Shown piece by piece: positions 57,561 through 64,000 of a DNA stretch of 64,000 nucleotides. The first letter of the stretch is position 1. Each line of letters begins with the position of its first letter. Source of the DNA: Polytrichum commune (Eukaryota; Streptophyta; Polytrichopsida; Polytrichales; Polytrichaceae); NCBI GenBank assembly GCA_950295325.1, contig OX485803.1, positions 49,493,554-49,557,553 of the forward strand, read 5' to 3'. The position numbers and the translations under genes are program-made. The notes beneath the pieces are model-generated. The model had not been told where the DNA came from and searched no databases. It worked only from the letters and a program-made list of their open reading frames with translations.

Positions 57561-60500
57561 CACCTTTAAGCATGTTCTCTTATGTAATCAAATACCTTCA
57601 GAAGATACTACATCAAGAAGATTTCTAAGATTTATGTCATTGTTTGTATTTAGGACCAAACAATGGATGTGGAGAAATCAGTTATTTTTTCCACGGATGA
57701 TAATTCCACAAAAACCTCAACTCAAGATCGTCCATCCAAACAAGTTCATCATGATCAAGACATCTCATCAAACCTTCACAATAAGAATAAGAAGAAAAAA
57801 AATTACAAGAACCCCTCAATGATTTTGACTCCGATGAAGACAACGATGGTGATAATAAAACCTATTAACAGAAAGTAGGGGAGCTTACGGACAAGCGAAA
57901 GGTTAATTCCACTTTAACAATTTCCTCAATCCGTGCTGGACCGAAATCTTGTTTGCGTGTACCCTTATGTCGCATGGTTCCGATGCCTATTGTGCATCCT
58001 CCTTTGAAAGGCGACATCACTAAATTGGAGGCTGATTTTTTCAATGGTTATCGTGATGGTGACCGTGTGTTTTATCTATCGGCTACCGACTCTAAGGAAA
58101 ATTTTCAATTTGTGGATGATAAGGTTCGTGCATCTTGGAGCCCAAATTGGGCTCAAGCTAATGCGGTGTTTAAAACTCAATTAGATGCCGATCCTTCATT
58201 TACATCATACAAGAACAAGATGTTCTTCATATGGGATGGTAATCACAGATTTTTTGCTTGGAAAAGTTATATTGACCGTTTGCATACCGAAGATTACGAG
58301 CGTCATGTCTTTGTCGATTCCATCATTTTGACGTCCGAGCTTGATGACATTCCAAGTTTGTTGACTGCTATGCACGACATCAACAAGTAATGCTCTTACT
58401 TCTTTTTTTTCATTTATTTCTAGTTTGTATTTTGTTATTTGAATTATATCATCCTAAATTTATGAATTCAATATTTTTTCAGGTCAACAAAAAACTCTCA
58501 CGTTTCTACCAATTTGGTGCATACTTTGTATCGGATGCAGAGTATTGGCACTATGTCTTTTACTTCTTCTAAAAAACAACTGGATCCTAGAAGTTATAAG
58601 CGATGTGAGGAGAAGTCCGTCGAAACTTGGTATTCTTTGACGCGGCCAATTTTTTTTTATTACATGTACAGTGTAAGTTTTTCTAGCATTTTTTATTATG
58701 TTTTTAATGTTTATTTATATTTCATTTACATCACATCTATATGTATTTATTAATTTTGGATTTTGTTTGATTTTTCAGCAAGAACTTGCCGAGTCTAGCG
58801 ATATTGCTCTCAACCTTTACAATGAAACTCATCCTCTAGAACGAACTTCAGAAGGAGTTTCTAAAGCAATGTCCGCAGCTGTCAACAAAAAACGTGCAAT
58901 GTTGTTATCTAGTTTTACAAAACAACTAGTGATTGCTGACATCAACCTCACCCCTGTTTTTCTTGAAAAAGTTAAGCACCATTGGGGTTCATTTTCGGTG
59001 CCGGAAATGTTACAAGAGAAACTTCATCGTGTTGCTGTTAGTAATGTGGATCCAGATGTCAAAGTCGGATGGCTCAAGCTTTGGAATGGCAATGATTTGA
59101 CAAAGATGCATTGCATTTCCCGAAATCACCCCTCTCTGATTTTGCACTTGATGATTGGTTATCAAAGTCTACATATTGGGCACAGTTAGAAAAAAAACTA
59201 TTGAAGAGCTTCAAAGTATTCTCTCATCTCCTCTTCAATTGCCTGCAGATGTGCCTACTATCTCCGAATATATCCAAACCTGGAAGTTTACGGCTTTCAA
59301 TTCAATATTCTATCGTGAATTCAAAAGCGGAAAAGTCAAAAAACACAACGTTTGAGATGAGCAACCGAATATTGATCTTACTATGAAGCGTGTTCTATAT
59401 AGGTACAACTTATTCTTTACTATTTCTTAATATTTTTTCATTACATTTTACTTTTCATTCAATATTTGGCTCATAATATTTTTGTGTGTAGGTATTTCCG
59501 ATATATTTTGATTCCGTACAAATGCGTTATAGGGGAACCTCGTTTTTTTCCAAATTGGCGTGACACTAGTGCGGAAGACTCATGCATGTTCACTACTGAG
59601 ATTTGTTTGGATTGGTCGCTCCCATACTATGAGGATTGTGATTGGTATCTTGATTGTCCTAAGGATGCATGTCCGTCAAGTGAGAAGGCAATCCGTCAGA
59701 TAAATGATGCCAAAAATGTAGATCCTCGTGATACTGCAATTTTGCAAGCACAAATTGTGCAGCTTAAACTTAGAGAGCCAGAACCAAAAGAGACAAAACG
59801 TCGTAAGAGAAAACATGTTCCTGAAACCAAAATACAAGGTCAATCGGAAATTTCACAACATGAAGAATTGCTTGTTCTTTCTATTGATTTGGATAAGAAT
59901 ACACTTGGAGGCGAAAGTTCAAAATCCGGGTGCGATGTATTGGAATTTCATTACTCGAGCACCTATGACGCTATTCATCGTGCGCCAACGAATGTTTTGA
60001 GAAAATAGTTATTCATACTGAAGAACTTTCTCACGCTCTCTTTTGCTCGATCTACTACTGTCAAGAACAAGTCTGAAGGGGTGGAAGTAGGCCTTCCTGA
60101 GTGGATCCAATGGCGGGCATTTCTTGAAAATGTAAGTAATCTTGATTTTGTATTTTCTCTAATGTTCTTACTTTCATTTGGGTTTTATTTTGTGTCTTAT
60201 ATTGTGATATGTTGTGGTATTTCAGTTCAAAGACAATCGCGAATTTCATGTCATGGGAAGTCCGACTCCCTTTGCCGTTGACTTGGTTTTCTGCAATTTC
60301 CGGACGGTCTTGACTTCAACCTCTCCAATAGACCTGCTGAAATTCCTCTTTGGAATAAATATGACAAAAACTGGATGGTTGCAACAATGTCCTTGTGCAA
60401 GTCCATCTTCTCTGATGATGGCGTCCTCATAGTATTTTCTACTATCGATATGCAAACCAAGAAGGTTTTGAATTCAACCTTACACAACGGCAACATGAAA

Positions 60501-61589
60501 GTTCTTAGGACTTTTATTTGCCTCAATTCGTACATGGTGTTCAAGGATCCGGAGTCTCCAACCTACACCGTAAGTATAACACATGACAATTGTTTCTATT
60601 TAATTATTTTGGTGTTATTTGCATTGTATATAGTTTTAACACAATTTATATTTTTTTGTAGACTCTGGCATTTATGGCTCATGTCTTGGTAAGAGATTTT
60701 ACTACCACAAAATCCACGAGACAACCAAACTCCACTTTTTTGGCATTGGATTGAAAAGCAAAACTTGCTTTTCAATTTTGTGGATGAAAAAAACATGTTT
60801 CTTCAAAAATCGGGAAGACCTTGGAGGGGGCCATATCAAAAATCGCCGCGTTTTTTTCAAGATCTTATTGAATTGTTTACACCATCGAATGGACGCGTTG
60901 TTGATTTGACATGTTCCACTGGAGCTTCTATCCTAGCAACACGCGCATGTGGCAGACATCTTCTTGCATTTGAGGGTGATAATGACATGTTTGAGCACAT
61001 ATTGAAACCGCTTTTGAAAAAGGTTTTGAAAGAGGTGTCATCTAAGGAGAATATACAAGATCTCACAAAAGAAGATGATGACCTCTCGGATGAGGAGATG
61101 CTTGAATTTGAGTGTGAGTAAGTTTTGATACAATAAATTTTTATTCAATTCATTCAATTCATTGGTTCATTTTTATTTCTTCACATTATTTACATGTTTC
61201 ATCGATTTGATTTCAGGAATACGATTGGAAATAGGACATGTCTCCTGTTTTGGGCACATAGACAATTCCTACGAAGTCCAAGCCGTAGCCCGCGTCTCCC
61301 ATCATATGCCGAGAATGTTGCAATTGCAATGTTGAATATCAAAGATTCGGATCCAAATGAAAAATCTTGCTATAGTTCCAAAATCAATTCGCAATGCAAA
61401 GGTGCTCGAATATATATAGATGACGAGGCAAAATATAGTTTCATGTCTAGTGCTACTAGTGATGAATAAATATTTGGACTTCATGTTGTTTATCCTTCTC
61501 AACCCTCTTATTACTAAACCCTAAAATCATCATTTTTAAGGCCACAATTCCACGGTTATAGGATATTGGTGGCCCTATTACCAAAATTT

Positions 61590-61652
61590 TCATCTTCCTC
61601 ACTGCTCATAAGTTACCGCTCATCGCTCACCGCTCATAAGATAGCACTCCCC
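61590..61652 (-). repeat. Right terminal inverted repeat with AGCRRTG units
   Basis: Inverse complement of the left terminus: GGGGAGTGCTATCTTATGAG, then GCGGTGAGCGATGAGCGGTA and CTTATGAGCAGTGAGG. It has fewer heptamer units than the left end. Confidence 0.75.
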
Positions 61653-61663
61653 TTGTGGACTTG
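61653..61663. repeat. Right target-site duplication of the 10.7 kb transposon
   Basis: TTGTGGACTTG, identical to 50,972-50,982. Confidence 0.85.
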
Positions 61664-64000
61664 TATATTTTTTTGTATTTATCTTTGAGCATGTGTTTAT
61701 GCTTCACTTACGAGGTTGGATAGAAACACACCAATTTTTTAATATGATCTGACACACATTTTATTTCAAATCCCTAACAAACTTCTACATGTGCATGTTC
61801 ATGTGACTCACACTAATTATTATTGTCATGCTATTTTCATAATTGCACATATAGGTCTAGTGACCTTCATAATGTTTTGTACATCTAAGATCTAGTGTAA
61901 TTATTGTATTGATTTTCCTATTAGCATATTACTACTCCTTTGGTAAGATGAATTCACATAAGTGCAAACTCAATTGCATGATTTTACAAACAAATGTAGC
62001 AATAAATTCTACCAATTTTTTTTGGAATCATGAAACAAGTTCACTATAAAAAAAAAACCAATTTGATTGTATGTTATGAACAATTTCATGATTTGGTACC
62101 CATATTCACAACTTCACAAAATCAATTTCATGGATTGTATAACTTTATTTCACAAAGAACGGTACGTCATTTACAAGATTCTCCTAATCAATCCCCACGA
62201 TTAGCTCTACCAAAATTTTGATTGACCTCTCTTATCCAACCTTGGACCATGTTTTTAGAGATCACTTGTACATCGGCATTGATGTGACCTAACAATGTTC
62301 GATGATTTTGGAGACCACATGGTGCAAAAATATTTATGACATTGGTTTGGAAGATTCATGAAGTTAGAGGTAAAGGTCCACTATCATGAAATCAAGGTGT
62401 GCCACATGTCAAGTTGGTTTAGAAAAATCATGAACTAAATTAGAAGGTTCATGAAATTGGTAGAACACTCTGGCAACATGGGTTGGAAGGTTCATGAACT
62501 AGCTTGGAACCTTCATGAAATTGACTTTGCATATCTGTGAAGTCTTCTTAACAAAGGAGTATTACGTTAAAGTCCTCAAGTTCTAGATTTGACACCATTG
62601 TGACATTACTTTAGCACATTGAATGATGTTATATCATTACTTAAATTGCCTTATACTTATACATTTATCAATATGACCCACAATAAACCATACGAATTCT
62701 TTGGACGTGTATTTTCAAATCACAATATATCCAAGTTATATAAATACAAGTGGGTGTAATTTATCCTTTAACTTGTCCAAGGTCCTCTAAATGCACTACA
62801 CCGTTTATGATATTCAATGTCACGTACACTATTTGCAAACCCTAACATAGTTTCCATCACCAGTCTTGGATGCAACTTCTAAACTGGGCCATGTCAACGT
62901 TGGGCTCTCACCTTGGGGCCCACGCATGGTAGTCCCGTCGAAGCCTGGTGAAAACATTGATGATTTACTTTACCTGGTGTACATTGTCAATGTTTCATGG
63001 GATACATTAATGTGTGTCACACTGTTACATTGCAACGTTGGGCATGGGAGAACCATCCCCATAGACCATCATGCTACATCCGCCCATCAACAAAATGTAT
63101 GTAACATGATCCATGATCCATGATGTCTTGGAGCGGGAGTCTAGACATGGTATTTTGAATTGGACATGCATGGGCTTATTAGGGTTTAGGATAACAACCA
63201 CATATTTGAGTTGCCACCCTTATCTTCATTCACTATATATGGTTGCAAACTTTTGGTGTTTCAATTGGTTTGTGTAATGGACAATGTATTTGTTTCAAAG
63301 TACATTCTATGCAACAACAAATGTATTTAGTGAGTATGAATGGCTTTAGGGTTTTTTCATCCATCATGATGACCTTGTGCATTTTCTTTGTGGCGGCCAA
63401 CTTTGGGCATGCAAGAAGGAATCATTGGCATTGACTTGCATGCATGCCCTACTTTCTTCAATATTGTACGTGGCTCATCATTATTGGTAATATTGTCATT
63501 CTCTTTGTAACATTTCAATGTATGTTTAGAGCTTCAACATTGTGTCCACCTTCTCCCCCCCCCCCCTATTATATTAGTATGAAACACACAATGTATCATG
63601 AAACATCTTCTTGTTGACAATGTGATATACGATCCTTCCAAGTTTCATTCTCAAAATCCTTGCAAAATGCCTTACAACATTCCTTCACCTAACAATAAAG
63701 ACTAGATTCTCGAGAACATATCTTTCCTATCGGAGTTTTAATAGATTTTGCCTAACTATCAATGAGCGGTTAGGACGTTGGTGTCTCTTATGGATCTCGT
63801 AGACAAACCTTTCATATGAAATTCTACCAACAAGTTTTTGAAACTTCTTTTTTGGCTCCTCATTAATCATTACTTTCAAATTGCACATCCCATACTATCT
63901 ATTCTAGTATTTCTCCACTTCTCACAAGACATTTTGGTGCTACGCTCATTGTGCTATACAAATATGGACAAATTGAATTAAGAAGGGTTGTATTTAGACA
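61664..64000. other. Right flank, AT-rich, no gene seen
   Basis: Repeated GGTTCATGAACTAG/TTCATGAAATTG blocks occur at 62,340-62,530. A CACTACACCGTTTATGATATT terminus at 62,797 begins what may be another member of the CACTAC...TTTAG family; its other end is outside or lost. A C11 run lies near 63,555. Short frames (85 codons at 62,866) have no domain. Confidence 0.45.

Larger units (their letters stand above)
55594..57653 (+). other. Large first intron of the methyltransferase-like gene (proposed)
   Basis: The donor AAG|GTAAGT at 55,594 and acceptor TTTAG| at 57,653 join two phase-0 exons (...TNKK | DQTMDVEK...). It holds a SINE-like copy, both palindrome arrays and a trinucleotide repeat, while the other introns are about 95 bp. 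Alternatively 55,324-55,641 is a separate small gene and the large gene starts at the ATG at 57,663. Confidence 0.5.
55324..61469 (+). pseudogene. ParB-like domain plus DNA N4/N6-methyltransferase-like protein, eight exons, disrupted
   Basis: Exons: 55,324-55,593; 57,654-58,386; 58,483-58,672; 58,779-59,402; 59,492-60,131; 60,226-60,569; 60,662-61,117; 61,217-61,469. All introns are GT-AG; six are 89-106 bp and the first is 2,060 bp. Phases agree once the one-base shifts are allowed for. The N-terminus is basic (RPKRRRRK, nuclear-signal-like). VPMPIVHPPL...FIWDGNHRFFAW (57,968-58,264) resembles the ParB/Srx fold. The C-terminal RPWRGPYQKSPRFFQ, ELFTP and VVDLTCSTGAS...GRHLLAFEGD (60,816-60,978) match the late AdoMet motif of N4/N6 DNA methylases (PF01555 order). 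The DPPY position near 60,290 reads NF-PDG across a shift. Damage: shifts near 57,790, 59,098, 59,195, 60,300 and 60,692; stops TAA 57,866, TGA 59,353, TAG 60,006. In prokaryotes ParB plus methylase pairings occur in phages and mobile DNA. Confidence 0.7.
50983..61652. mobile_element. 10.67 kb Mutator-like transposon carrying a ParB/methyltransferase gene and palindrome arrays
   Basis: The boundaries rest on an exact 11-bp direct duplication outside (50,972-50,982; 61,653-61,663) and imperfect inverted termini inside. The left starts AGGGAAGCTATCTTATAAGC; the right, inverted, starts GGGGAGTGCTATCTTATGAG. Both continue with AGCRRTG-type heptamers. Cargo: a transposase gene reading left (54,909-51,303) and a methyltransferase-like gene reading right (55,324-61,469). 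Their starts are 414 bp apart, and the stops lie 183-320 bp from the ends. Palindrome arrays sit in the first intron of the right-hand gene. Both genes carry disabling changes, so this copy is probably non-autonomous now. The duplication is still exact, so insertion is not very old. Confidence 0.85.

Noticed and set aside
57083-57628. 181-codon leucine-rich frame resembling a membrane protein
   Set aside because: It is produced by an imperfect TTG/GTT repeat, other frames are equally open, and it lies in a proposed intron.
50983-61652. KDZ-type transposon as the class of the large element
   Set aside because: From memory, KDZ elements make about 8-bp duplications; the 11-bp duplication and SWIM finger fit Mutator-like elements better, although a profile search would be decisive.

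Overview
The window is a stretch of repeat-rich eukaryotic nuclear DNA, most likely from a land plant. The reasons are: split genes with short GT-AG introns, a Ty1-copia element, non-LTR elements with an RNase H domain, a tRNA-derived SINE, a MITE whose ends resemble the plant pogo-like Emigrant/Lemi1 family, and a SWIM-finger transposase of the kind found in plant Mutator-like elements. I found no intact host gene, rRNA or canonical tRNA. The species cannot be told from the sequence; a non-flowering plant with a large genome is a guess.

Layout. 0-11 kb: a pair of inverted ~1.1 kb repeats (170-1240 and 9480-10690) encloses a SINE with a 13-bp target duplication, a 5'-truncated non-LTR element with an open C-terminal ORF, foldback sequences, a CACTA-like element with a PIF/Harbinger-type MITE inside it, and another MITE. 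11-27 kb: no recognisable genes; a GC-richer island (13.2-16.6 kb), a ~0.9 kb hairpin-forming inverted repeat and a MITE. 27-33 kb: a decayed copia element interrupted by a solo LTR. 33-38 kb: a decayed second copy of the non-LTR element, interrupted by a second solo LTR of the same family in the opposite direction. 38-50 kb: a pogo-type transposase relic, MITEs, several tandem repeats, a hAT relic and an Emigrant-like MITE.

50,983-61,652 is the most interesting object: one 10.67 kb DNA transposon flanked by an 11-bp direct duplication (TTGTGGACTTG), with imperfect terminal inverted repeats built of short AGCRRTG units. It carries two divergent genes. On the minus strand is a 1,166-codon, two-exon transposase with a Cys/His cluster, a DDE-like core and a SWIM finger, broken by one in-frame TAG. 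On the plus strand is an eight-exon gene of about 1,170 codons. It has a basic N-terminus, a ParB/Srx-like domain and, at the C-terminus, a DNA N4/N6-methyltransferase-like AdoMet-binding domain. It is broken by several one-base shifts and stop codons. Its large first intron holds two arrays, 12 copies in all, of a 22-bp palindrome with core GTGCGTTAACGCAC. Spacing in the first array is 53,53,65,53,53,65,53 bp and in the second 65,66,66 bp.

Inference: the element looks like a Mutator-like transposon that carries its own ParB-methyltransferase module and a parS- or iteron-like palindrome array. That could be a self-marking, self-regulating or segregation-related system. The function is untested, and this copy is probably inactive.
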